64,000 nt of DNA, from contig NZ_FNUZ01000004.1 of the NCBI RefSeq assembly GCF_900108225.1, positions 349,360-413,359 of the forward strand, read 5' to 3'. Below, piece after piece: positions 47,023-54,926 of the stretch. Source of the stretch: Thalassococcus halodurans (lineage in GTDB: Bacteria > Pseudomonadota > Alphaproteobacteria > Rhodobacterales > Rhodobacteraceae). Numbering within the stretch: the first letter of the stretch is position 1; each line of letters starts with the position of its first letter. The notes under the pieces are model-generated. The model did not search any database. It was not told the origin of the DNA and was given only the letters and a program-made list of their open reading frames with translations. The translations under genes and the position numbers were made by a program.

Positions 47023-47211
47023 TTAGAAGCGTGCCGATGCGTAGTAGGCGCGGGTGTGCGCCGTATCGCTGAGACCGCTTTTGGCGGTGTCTTCAACCGA
47101 TGCTTCGGCGGCTTGGCCGCTTGCCACGACAGCAGCAGCTGCCGGTGCGGCGGCGGTCGCCAGCTTCAGAAAGCTTCTGCGCCCTTCGTCGGTCTTGTTT
47201 TGCTCTGACAT
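47023..47211 (-). CDS. Formate dehydrogenase-region Tat-signal mini-protein
   Basis: A 62-residue protein that is almost entirely a Tat signal (EGRRSFLKLATAAAPAAAAVVASG) plus a short tail (AHTRAYYASARF). It belongs to the small family found before formate dehydrogenase alpha genes in many proteobacteria. The role is not known; assembly or co-export of the enzyme is assumed from position. Confidence 0.88.
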   Translation of the reverse strand: MSEQNKTDEGRRSFLKLATAAAPAAAAVVASGQAAEASVEDTAKSGLSDTAHTRAYYASARF

Positions 47212-47320
47212 TTCAAAGCCTCCCCTAGATGGTCATCCCGAAGGATGGATTTCAGCGGGCCAACCTTGCCTTGGCCCCCCAAGTTTGTGTTTGACCCCGT
47301 CGGGGCCAACTAAGCGCCGG

Positions 47321-47935
47321 TTACGCCGACGCGAGTCTGAAGGCTTCGCGTTCGATATCCATGAACGCGCGCCCGACCGAACCCACGGCGCTGTACAGCA
47401 TCGCGGATTTGGCCTTTTCGAGATCTGCAAAGAAGTGACCAGCCCAAGGGCCGATATGACGATTAAAGAAGGTCTTCTGGTCGTCCAGCGTCGCAGGTTC
47501 GGAAAAACGCCCCACAATCAATCCCGCCATAACCTCCATCAGGGTGGCGATATTGTCTTCGGGTTCATACACATTCGGCGCCCGTGTGATCCGCCGTGCA
47601 GACAGATCCGAGCGCAGTGTCGCCAGCGGCTTTTCGTTCAGAAAGCCGGTCAGGTAGTAGCTGGCGTAAGGCAGCAGTTCGCCACGTCCCAGACCGATGA
47701 ACAGCGCGTTGAATTCGCGGTCGGCCTGTTTCGGCTTGGTCGTCTTGGCGCAATCGGAGAGACGGCCAATCGCCTGGCCCAAATCGGTGTCGTCACCGGA
47801 CAGGCCTACGCATTGTGCCAAAAGGAATTCGTCTGGCGGCGACGCAAGTAGAAGCCCCAAGAAATTGTACAGATCGGCCCGAAGGCGATCTTCTTCCGTT
47901 ACCTGCACAGGCTGGGTCGCGGTCTGGGTCATCAA
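47321..47935 (-). CDS. TorD/DmsD-family molybdoenzyme chaperone
   Basis: A 204-residue all-helical cytoplasmic chaperone (RADLYNFLGLLLASPP, LPYASYYLTGFLNEKPLATLR, EPEDNIATLMEVMAGLI, PWAGHFFADLEKAKS) that holds the Mo-enzyme alpha subunit until cofactor insertion and Tat export. It overlaps DUF3306 by four bases. Confidence 0.9.
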   Translation of the reverse strand: MMTQTATQPVQVTEEDRLRADLYNFLGLLLASPPDEFLLAQCVGLSGDDTDLGQAIGRLSDCAKTTKPKQADREFNALFIGLGRGELLPYASYYLTGFLNEKPLATLRSDLSARRITRAPNVYEPEDNIATLMEVMAGLIVGRFSEPATLDDQKTFFNRHIGPWAGHFFADLEKAKSAMLYSAVGSVGRAFMDIEREAFRLASA

Positions 47936-48585
47936 GTGTCCTCGTCAAATACGAACTGCATGCGCCGTGGTCGGACAGAGTCAGGCAGTTCATTATCAGA
48001 TTGTATGTCGGTCTCCGATCCAGCCACTACGACCTTAGTCGTATCTTGGCCTTCCGGATGAATTTCCTGTTGTATACCCGCGTCATCGGCCACTGTGGTG
48101 CTGTCCTGATCGTCTGTGTCGGTCAGCGCGATTTCGTCAGCTTCTGAGATCGTGGCGCTTTCCGTATGCCCGCCTTCCGCCAGTTCTTTCTGACGCTGCA
48201 GTTCTTCGACATGCGCAGTCAGACCCTTGCCGACTTGGTAGCTGGTCGGAACGCCGGGCATGTCCGTCACCAGATTGGTGTAATCGTCGTCGTAGTCGTT
48301 CAGACCGTCCAAACAGGCGAGAACGGGGTTTGACCGCCACAGGGCCCGCATCGCACGGCGTTTGATCCGCTCGGGGATCTGGTCACGCATGAAGGCCACT
48401 ATGTCGTCGCCGGGTTGAAGGCTGTCTGGGTCAGGTAGGCCGAACTCTTCGCAAATCTCGGCGTCTGTTTTTTCTTCTAGCGCCTTGTGCTGTTCGGCAA
48501 TGACCGCCTCGTGGGCGGCCTTCACTTCGACCGCCTGTTCTTCAGCCACCTTCGCCTTGCGTCTGGACCAGAAATCAGAGGCCAT
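47932..48585 (-). CDS. DUF3306 protein
   Basis: A 217-residue soluble, charged protein matching DUF3306: FWSRRKAKVAEE at the start, then DSLQPGDDIVAFMRDQIPERIKRRAMRALWRSNPVLACLDGLNDYDDDYTN, and an acidic tail rich in Thr/Asp. It is found with DUF3305 in formate dehydrogenase gene clusters; the function is unknown. It overlaps DUF3305 upstream by 11 bases and TorD downstream by four. Confidence 0.9.
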   Translation of the reverse strand: MASDFWSRRKAKVAEEQAVEVKAAHEAVIAEQHKALEEKTDAEICEEFGLPDPDSLQPGDDIVAFMRDQIPERIKRRAMRALWRSNPVLACLDGLNDYDDDYTNLVTDMPGVPTSYQVGKGLTAHVEELQRQKELAEGGHTESATISEADEIALTDTDDQDSTTVADDAGIQQEIHPEGQDTTKVVVAGSETDIQSDNELPDSVRPRRMQFVFDEDT

Positions 48586-49162
48586 TTCCAGCCTCCTTAT
48601 CTACGTGCCGTTGACCTGTAGGGGCCCTGTAAACATCGGTGGTTTGCGAAATTCGCGGATCGCCAAGTCCATCCTGATCGGGTTCGCCAAAATGGCGGCG
48701 ACGCTTGCGTTTTACAAAGGTTTCTTCGACGTAGTGATCCTTGATCCACCCCGCGACCCAAGCGATCACGCCCTCGGGCATCGGGACTTTTTCAACGATT
48801 TCATCGCCGCTTTCGTTAAACAGTGCGGCCTCGTGCGGCGAGGCGGTGACCAGATGAACCTGATACGGAAAGTCCGGATCGCGGTCATCTTCGCGCAGAA
48901 CAACGTAAACGCCCGGATTGGGATCGGTGAGCGCCACGCGATACGCTTCGCACTCCTTGCGCCACAACGTCAGCGGCAGTGTTGCGGCATGGTATTCAAC
49001 CGTGTCACCGTCCTGACGCAGTACGCGCCAGTTGGCTGGCTCAGCTTTAGGGAGAATTGCGACTGGGGTCCAAACGGTTCGCTGCCAACGAGTCACCCCG
49101 TTGGATCTGCGCACGATGACGCCCAAGTCCAAGCTTTCGCTTATTTTTTCGTGGTTTGACAC
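48575..49162 (-). CDS. DUF3305 protein
   Basis: A 195-residue protein with the DUF3305 pattern (VIVRRSNGVTRWQRTVWTPVAILP, then LWRKECEAYRVAL, YVVLREDDRD, PYQVHLVTASPHEA). First gene of the minus-strand formate dehydrogenase run, divergent from the polyferredoxin. Function is unknown. Confidence 0.9.
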   Translation of the reverse strand: MSNHEKISESLDLGVIVRRSNGVTRWQRTVWTPVAILPKAEPANWRVLRQDGDTVEYHAATLPLTLWRKECEAYRVALTDPNPGVYVVLREDDRDPDFPYQVHLVTASPHEAALFNESGDEIVEKVPMPEGVIAWVAGWIKDHYVEETFVKRKRRRHFGEPDQDGLGDPRISQTTDVYRAPTGQRHVDKEAGNGL

Positions 49163-49226
49163 GCTTCCTCCCTAGCGTTTCGTCCACAATAACAGCAAAA
49201 TTCGGCGGTCTTGTATACTATTTTCG

Positions 49227-49245
49227 GCAGAAAATTTAATTCTGC
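49227..49245. promoter_or_regulatory. Inverted repeat in the divergent formate dehydrogenase control region
   Basis: GCAGAA-N7-TTCTGC with an AT-rich centre, in the 150-base gap between DUF3305 and the polyferredoxin. A -10-like TATACT is at 49214-49219. It is a candidate operator for the whole cluster; the regulator is not known. Confidence 0.45.
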
Positions 49246-49312
49246 ATTTGAAAGATCGGGCCGCGTGACGCATCTTCCTGTGTACTGCCCTGTGCTGACC
49301 GTGGAGAACATG

Positions 49313-51277
49313 ATGTCAAAGAGAATATTGCTGTGCGATTGTATGGCAACTCAAAACGTCGATTTGGATGCCATCAAAGATGGAACGGAGTTATCGGCGG
49401 GGCGGATTTATACCAATCTTTGCCAGCAGGAAGCCGAGCGCGCGGCGCAGGAAATCGCCAAGGGGGATGTGATCATCGCCTGCGGACAGGAACGTGCCTT
49501 TTTCGAGATGCTGTCAGAAGAGCTGGATGCCGAGCCGCCGCAGTGCATCGATATCCGTGATCGCGCCGGCTGGTCGGATGAGGGCAAAAGGGCAGGCCCC
49601 AAACAGGCCGCTCTGATTGCTGACGCGTTGTTGGACGTTCCGGCCGAGCGGACAGTGGACGTCGCATCAGAAGGAACGTGCCTGATCATCGGCACTGGTG
49701 AGGTTGCGTTCGCAGCGGCGCAGTCCCTTTGCGAAGATCTGGCAATCACGGTCCTGCAACTGGACGACACCGACGCGCCGTCTGATCGACGGTTTGATAT
49801 CGTTCGGGGCAAGCTTGCCCGTGCGACCGGATCGCTCGGGGCGTTCGAAACACGTATCGACAGTTTCCAAAGCCTTTTGCCCGGTGGTCGCGGGGCGTTT
49901 TCTTTTTCAGCGCCGAAAAACGGGGCGAAAGCCGAGTGTGATCTGATCCTTGATCTGTCAGGGGGCAATCCGCTGTTTCCCGCGCATGAGAAACGTGACG
50001 GATACCTACGCGCCGATCCGCGCAATCCGGTGGCTGTGGCCGAGGCGTCGGCGCAGGCGATGCGCATGGTCGGCACGTTTGAAAAGCCGCTTTATGTGCG
50101 GCTTGAGCCGTCGATGTGTGCCCATTCGCGGGCCGAAAAGGTCGCCTGTTCGAACTGCCTGAACGCTTGTCCGACCGGTGCTTTGACGCCCAATGGGGAC
50201 CATATCGCGATTGATCCGATGATTTGTGCAGGCTGCGGCGCGTGTTCCGCGCTGTGCCCGTCCGGCGCGATCACCTATGACGCCCCGCCTGTGTCGGCGC
50301 TGTTCCGACGTATCGACACGTTGGTGCGTGCCTACCGGAAAGCAGGGGGCAGCGCGCCGCGCCTGTTGGTCCATGACGAGGATTTCGGCAAAGAGATGAT
50401 CGAACTGGCAGCACGGCATGGTCGCGGGGTGCCTGCCGACGTGATCCCGATGTCGGTCAGCGCCTTGGCGGGTTTCGGCCATGCCGAGATGCTGGCAGCT
50501 TTGGGGGCTGGTTTCGCAGGCGTGACTGTGTTGCTAGCGCCGAAATCAGACCGTGAGACTTTGGAAAACCAGGTTGCGTTGGCCAAGGCTTTGGCAGGCG
50601 GTAAACCCGTGGATCTGATTGATCCGACAGATCCTGACGCGCTGAGCGATGTGCTTTACGTGGAAACCGGACCAGCCGTTGCAACGCCCGCCTTGCCGAT
50701 GGGCACACGCCGTCAGGTCACCCGCGTCGCAGCCAAGGCGCTGAGCCCTGAAGGCGGCGTTCTGGATCTGCCCGAAGGCGCGCCTTATGGAGCCGTTCTG
50801 GTGGATACGGATGCCTGTACGCTTTGCCTGTCTTGCGTGTCGCTATGCCCTTCCGGTGCGTTGGGGGACAATCCCGACAAGCCGCAGTTGCTGTTCCAAG
50901 AGGACGCGTGTTTGCAGTGCGGGCTTTGCAGCAATATTTGTCCGGAAAAAGCGATCACGCTTCAGCCGCGCATGAACCTTGAGGATAATGCCCTGTCCCA
51001 ACAGGTTCTGAACGAAGAAGAGCCCTTTGCCTGCATCGAATGTGGGTCGCTCTTTGGGGTGAAATCGACGATCGAGCGTATTTCCGAAAAGCTGGCTGGT
51101 ACAAACGCCATGTTCAACAACCCCGATGCTTTGAAGATGATCCAGATGTGCGATGACTGTCGGGTCCGGGCACAGTTCCATTCCAACAATAATCCGTTCC
51201 AGATGGGCGAGCCGCGCAGACCGCGCACCACGGACGACTATCTGAACAACGGCCCCTCAAAGCGGCGCGATCACTGA
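49313..51277 (+). CDS. Polyferredoxin of the formate dehydrogenase cluster
   Basis: A 654-residue cytoplasmic iron-sulfur protein. Residues 1-250 have a Rossmann-like segment (CLIIGTGEVAFAAAQSL). Four ferredoxin-like groups follow: C269/C279/C282/C286, C305-x2-C308-x2-C311-x3-C315, C502-x2-C505-x2-C508-x3-C512 and C533-x2-C536-x2-C539-x3-C543. Two CxxC pairs (574/577 and 613/616) near the end may bind another metal. It lacks a signal peptide. GGAG lies six bases before the ATG at 49313. It may pass electrons for formate dehydrogenase assembly or for a reverse reaction; the role is unproven. Confidence 0.88.
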   Translation: MSKRILLCDCMATQNVDLDAIKDGTELSAGRIYTNLCQQEAERAAQEIAKGDVIIACGQERAFFEMLSEELDAEPPQCIDIRDRAGWSDEGKRAGPKQAALIADALLDVPAERTVDVASEGTCLIIGTGEVAFAAAQSLCEDLAITVLQLDDTDAPSDRRFDIVRGKLARATGSLGAFETRIDSFQSLLPGGRGAFSFSAPKNGAKAECDLILDLSGGNPLFPAHEKRDGYLRADPRNPVAVAEASAQAMRMVGTFEKPLYVRLEPSMCAHSRAEKVACSNCLNACPTGALTPNGDHIAIDPMICAGCGACSALCPSGAITYDAPPVSALFRRIDTLVRAYRKAGGSAPRLLVHDEDFGKEMIELAARHGRGVPADVIPMSVSALAGFGHAEMLAALGAGFAGVTVLLAPKSDRETLENQVALAKALAGGKPVDLIDPTDPDALSDVLYVETGPAVATPALPMGTRRQVTRVAAKALSPEGGVLDLPEGAPYGAVLVDTDACTLCLSCVSLCPSGALGDNPDKPQLLFQEDACLQCGLCSNICPEKAITLQPRMNLEDNALSQQVLNEEEPFACIECGSLFGVKSTIERISEKLAGTNAMFNNPDALKMIQMCDDCRVRAQFHSNNNPFQMGEPRRPRTTDDYLNNGPSKRRDH

Positions 51278-51303
51278 TGGTCGCCTCAGGCGCGGACCAA
51301 ACT

Positions 51304-52044
51304 CTAGCGGCTTTCGATTGGGGCGCCCAGATCAGCGGGCGTTTCGGCGGCAACGAACGCAAGGATATGGTCCAGATCGTCCAACGTCATTTCCACCGGC
51401 GCGATGGGCGAAGGACGCGAAATGTCGAATGGCGGCGTGACGTCTGCGATCTGTGTGAACGCGGGATGCGGGTTCAGGGCATAAAAGGCCTGAAATCGGT
51501 CGCCCCAGTCGGGCAAAGCGCGCAGAACCTTGAAGGAAGGCGTCGATCCAATGGCCTTCATCCGGTTTGCTTCGCTGACCACATGGCACCGTCCGCACAA
51601 GGCCAGCGACAGGTCTGCCCCTTTGCTGGCATCACCGTCAAAGCTCAGCTCAACGACCTGTCGTTCCTCTTTGACTGTGGAGCTGAACGGCGTGTCCCCA
51701 TCTACGGTAAAGCTGTCGATGGTGTTGCGACCGACCGCCGAGAAAAGCCACTCGGAAAAGGCCTGTGCGTCGGGATCATCGCCGACCTCCATGCTCCAGA
51801 CCTGGTTCGCATCCGCAAAGGCCGCGCGTCCTGTGTCGCCAAAATAAGCATCAGCTGCGTCATCAGCACCGACACGTTCGATACGCGTGCCGGTTTTCAG
51901 CGAAAATCTGGGCAACAGATATTGCGGAAAGCCGGTCTCTGTCAGACTGTCCGGGATGGACAGTCGAAAGGTTTTGTCCGCATCCTGTGCAACGGATGCG
52001 GTGGCGCAAACCATACCAACTGCAAGTGCTATCCAACGCCGCAT
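51304..52044 (-). CDS. Cytochrome c fused to a reduced tungstate-binding-protein-like domain
   Basis: A 246-residue periplasmic protein. After a signal peptide (to about 20), residues 25-120 follow the opening and the closing parts of TupA-type tungstate/anion-binding proteins (SLTETGFPQYLLPRFSLKTGTRIERVG and AQAFSEWLFSAVGRNTIDSFTVDG), but the roughly 120 residues that normally lie between are missing. The C-terminal half is a cytochrome c domain with C150-GR-C153-H154. It stands convergent with the polyferredoxin and divergent from the DUF6494 run. The relation to TupA is my inference from the motifs. Confidence 0.65.
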   Translation of the reverse strand: MRRWIALAVGMVCATASVAQDADKTFRLSIPDSLTETGFPQYLLPRFSLKTGTRIERVGADDAADAYFGDTGRAAFADANQVWSMEVGDDPDAQAFSEWLFSAVGRNTIDSFTVDGDTPFSSTVKEERQVVELSFDGDASKGADLSLALCGRCHVVSEANRMKAIGSTPSFKVLRALPDWGDRFQAFYALNPHPAFTQIADVTPPFDISRPSPIAPVEMTLDDLDHILAFVAAETPADLGAPIESR

Positions 52045-52156
52045 CTGGTCTCCTCCCCGATGGGTTGGCCCCGTTGCAAGCGTAGGGGCGCTGCCCTAGA
52101 CACGTCAATGCCTTGGTCGTGAACCACGCTAAGGCCCCAGAAAAACGGAGTTCCTG

Positions 52157-52345
52157 ATGACCGACGAATTCAACATGTCGATGCGCAAGTTCCTGAAACA
52201 GGTTGGGGTCACTTCCCAGCAGGCGATTGAAGACGCCGTGCGCAAAGATGGCGGGCCCGAGGGCAAAACCTATGAAGCCAAGGTCGTTCTGACCATTGAC
52301 GGATTGGAATTCGAACATACCGTCAGCGGACAAATCAAAGGGTAA
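52157..52345 (+). CDS. DUF6494 family small protein
   Basis: A 62-residue protein starting MTDEFNMSMRKFLKQVGVTSQQAIEDAVR, the DUF6494 pattern, followed by a short beta-rich tail. Function is unknown. It is the first gene of a four-gene plus-strand run, six bases before the Mrp gene. Confidence 0.87.
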   Translation: MTDEFNMSMRKFLKQVGVTSQQAIEDAVRKDGGPEGKTYEAKVVLTIDGLEFEHTVSGQIKG

Positions 52346-52351
52346 TTTATC

Positions 52352-53419
52352 GTGACTTTGACACGTGACGCGGTGAATGCCGCGCTGAAAACAATCGATG
52401 ATCCGGTCTCGGGCACGGATATCGTCTCGGCCGGTTTGGTGAAGGCGCTGACAGTTGACGGCGGCACCGTCCGCTTTGTGCTAGAGGTGAATCCCGACAA
52501 GGCCGAAAACTATAAGGTCGTGCGTGATGTGGCCGAAGCTACGGTCAAGGCCATGGAAGGTGTTGAACAGGTGTCGGTTGTCATGACCGCCCATTCCGCC
52601 CCCAAACCGCCGCCGGATCTGAAGGGCGGTAGCCGCCCGCAGCCGCAAGGCCCGCAAAAGGTTCCGGGTGTTGATCGCATTCTGGCCGTTGCCTCGGGTA
52701 AGGGCGGCGTAGGCAAATCCACCGTTTCTGCGAACCTCGCTTGTGCTTTGGCCGCAGAAGGGCGCCGCGTTGGTCTTTTGGATGCTGACGTTTACGGCCC
52801 GTCCCAGCCGCGCATGCTGGGTGTGTCCGGCAAACCGGCATCGCCTGATGGCAAAACCATTCTTCCCTTGCGCAACTACGGCGTGACAATGATGTCCATC
52901 GGTCTGATGACCAACGAGGATCAGGCTGTGATCTGGCGTGGTCCGATGTTGATGGGCGCGTTGCAGCAGATGATGAACCAGGTTCAGTGGGGCGCATTGG
53001 ATGTGCTGATCATTGACCTGCCGCCGGGAACCGGTGATGTGCAGATGACCCTGAGCCAGAAGTTCGCTGTCGATGGCGCCGTTGTGGTTTCGACCCCGCA
53101 GGACGTGGCGCTTCTGGATGCGCGTCGTGGCATCGACATGTTCAACCAGATGAAAGTGCCGATCGTCGGCCTGATCGAAAACATGTCCACCCATATCTGT
53201 TCGAACTGTGGCCATGAAGAACACGTCTTCGGTCATGGTGGCGTAGCGGCCGAAGCCGAAAAGCTGGGCGTTCCTTTGTTGGCCGAAATCCCGTTGCATC
53301 TGGATATCCGGACAGCCTCGGACGGTGGCGCACCCATCGTGGTGTCAAAGCCCGACAGCCCACAGGCACAAAGCTTCCGTGACGTCGCCAAGGCGCTGAT
53401 CAAGGGCGGCCACGCATGA
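52352..53419 (+). CDS. apbC: Mrp/NBP35-type iron-sulfur carrier ATPase
   Basis: A 355-residue P-loop ATPase that carries [4Fe-4S] clusters to target proteins. It has an N-terminal MIP18-like domain (DAVNAALKTIDDPVSGTDIVSAGLVKAL), deviant Walker A SGKGGVGKST, LLDADVYGPSQPRMLG, IIDLPPGTGDV, and the bridging CxxC in HICSNCG. Close links to formate dehydrogenase iron-sulfur assembly are plausible from the position. The next gene overlaps it by four bases. Confidence 0.93.
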   Translation: MTLTRDAVNAALKTIDDPVSGTDIVSAGLVKALTVDGGTVRFVLEVNPDKAENYKVVRDVAEATVKAMEGVEQVSVVMTAHSAPKPPPDLKGGSRPQPQGPQKVPGVDRILAVASGKGGVGKSTVSANLACALAAEGRRVGLLDADVYGPSQPRMLGVSGKPASPDGKTILPLRNYGVTMMSIGLMTNEDQAVIWRGPMLMGALQQMMNQVQWGALDVLIIDLPPGTGDVQMTLSQKFAVDGAVVVSTPQDVALLDARRGIDMFNQMKVPIVGLIENMSTHICSNCGHEEHVFGHGGVAAEAEKLGVPLLAEIPLHLDIRTASDGGAPIVVSKPDSPQAQSFRDVAKALIKGGHA

Positions 53420-54117
53420 ACGCAGAGCTCAGCTTTCCTCCTTTGTTGACGGGCCGCGCAGTTGCGGGCGATCCGTTCGCCGCAGCCATTCAGGCGGCAC
53501 AGGACGGGTGTGATGCTGGGCTTGTTTTATACGATCCGGTGTCGCCTGACTTGCAGGCGGCACTGGTCCTTGCGCCCGAGGTAGCTTTGGCAGAGGCGGC
53601 GGTGATGCTGCCACTGGCAGGGGTTGCGCTGCAGAACGCGGTCGGGTCCGTCGCACCGCCCGAGGTGGCCTTGCAATTGGGGTGGAGCGGCAAGGTTCAC
53701 GTCAACGGTGCCAAAGCGGGGCAGCTGCGGATGGTGGCACCCAAGGGTGATCGGAACTCGCCACCGGATTGGATGGTGATCGGGCTGAGCCTGCGGTTCG
53801 TCTCTGATGACATTGACGGGGGCCAAAACCCCGATGAAACGGCCCTTTACGCCGAGGGCTGCGGCGATCTGATGCCTTTGGATGTGCTGGAAAGCTGGTC
53901 GCGCCACCTGTTGACGCAACTGCATATCTGGGAACAGGACGGCATCGCGCCGCTCCACCGCGAATATTCGGGGCTTGTGTTCGGAATGGGCGATGCAATC
54001 GACCAATCGGGACATTCGGGCACGTTCCTCGGGCTGGATGAACAGCTTGGAATGTTGGTGAAAACCGGCGAAGGCACCCGCCTTGTGCCGTTGACTGATC
54101 TACTGGAGACACCATGA
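53416..54117 (+). CDS. Biotin/lipoate ligase-like protein with DUF4444 domain
   Basis: A 233-residue protein: residues 1-128 resemble the catalytic core of biotin protein ligases, ending in the WMVIGLSLRF strand, and residues 130-233 are DUF4444. The usual GRGRxxR loop and KWPND motif are not recognisable; at the KWPND position it has GWSGKVHVNGAKAGQL (from 89), losing the catalytic Lys. I infer an adapted binding protein, not a ligase. Overlaps both neighbours by four bases (ATGA). Confidence 0.85.
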   Translation: MNAELSFPPLLTGRAVAGDPFAAAIQAAQDGCDAGLVLYDPVSPDLQAALVLAPEVALAEAAVMLPLAGVALQNAVGSVAPPEVALQLGWSGKVHVNGAKAGQLRMVAPKGDRNSPPDWMVIGLSLRFVSDDIDGGQNPDETALYAEGCGDLMPLDVLESWSRHLLTQLHIWEQDGIAPLHREYSGLVFGMGDAIDQSGHSGTFLGLDEQLGMLVKTGEGTRLVPLTDLLETP

Positions 54118-54593
54118 AACTCGCACGGGCCATCCACTTTGACGAAAGCGACACACGGGTTTTTGCCAAACCGGCCCGCACCGGCGAATGGTGCATCGCG
54201 GGCGGGTTCGAGTTTTCCAACTTCGGCGAAGGTGATCTGGTTGGCAAAACCCGTCAGGCCTTTGCCAACGGCTGGCTGGGTGTCGAAACCTTTGGTCGCG
54301 TCACGTTCGTCGCCGTGACCCGCATCGAAGATGCGGAACGCGAGGCGTTGATCGAGGGGCTGTCACAGCACTTTGTCGATATCTACGGCGCACCGTCGAT
54401 CGAAGCCGCGCGCGGCGTTGCGCAGGCCGAGATCGACGAGATGATTGATTTGTGTGAGGAATTCGATCCGAACACCGTGCTGACCGTTGCAAGGGAACTG
54501 ACAGAGGCAGGCGTCAAAGAGGCCTTCCGCGCCATCGAAGGGCAGACCGCCGATCTGGGCCAATTCGCGGTCCACGGCGATATGGACGAATAA
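54114..54593 (+). CDS. DUF6505 family protein
   Basis: A 159-residue soluble protein, MKLARAIHFDESDTRVFAKPARTGEWCIAGGFEFS at the start, typical of DUF6505. It has a mixed beta-alpha pattern with no recognisable catalytic motif. It is the last gene of the DUF6494-Mrp-DUF4444-DUF6505 run. Confidence 0.87.
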   Translation: MKLARAIHFDESDTRVFAKPARTGEWCIAGGFEFSNFGEGDLVGKTRQAFANGWLGVETFGRVTFVAVTRIEDAEREALIEGLSQHFVDIYGAPSIEAARGVAQAEIDEMIDLCEEFDPNTVLTVARELTEAGVKEAFRAIEGQTADLGQFAVHGDMDE

Positions 54594-54679
54594 ACGCCAC
54601 CCGCTTTTGTCGAATTATCGGGAACCAATTCGCGCCTGATCCGTTTGTTCAGTGAAACACAGATTAAGGAGCTACGGCT

Positions 54680-54877
54680 ATGAATTGGGATCAAATTCAA
54701 GGTAACTGGACGCAATTTAAAGGTAAGCTGCGCGAGCAATACGGCGAGCTGACCGATGACGAAATCGAAGAAGCCAAGGGCGATCGCGAACAGCTGATCG
54801 GTAAGATTCAGGCCAAGTACGGCAAGACCAAAGAACAGGCCAAGAAAGAGGTCGACAATTTCGTCGACAGCATCTGA
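54680..54877 (+). CDS. CsbD family stress protein
   Basis: A 65-residue charged helical protein, MNWDQIQGNWTQFKGKLREQYGELTDDEIEEAKGDREQLIGKIQ, the CsbD signature. Members rise under general stress and the role is unknown. AAGGAG precedes the ATG, and a strong terminator follows, so it is monocistronic. Confidence 0.94.
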   Translation: MNWDQIQGNWTQFKGKLREQYGELTDDEIEEAKGDREQLIGKIQAKYGKTKEQAKKEVDNFVDSI

Positions 54878-54901
54878 TCTCTTTATCAGAACCTAATGAA
54901 G

Positions 54902-54925
54902 GGCGGGGATTTTCCCCGCCTTTTT
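54902..54925 (+). terminator. Rho-independent terminator after the CsbD gene
   Basis: Perfect eight-base-pair stem GGCGGGGA with TCCCCGCC (54902-54920), followed by TTTTT. Confidence 0.95.
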
Positions 54926-54926
54926 G

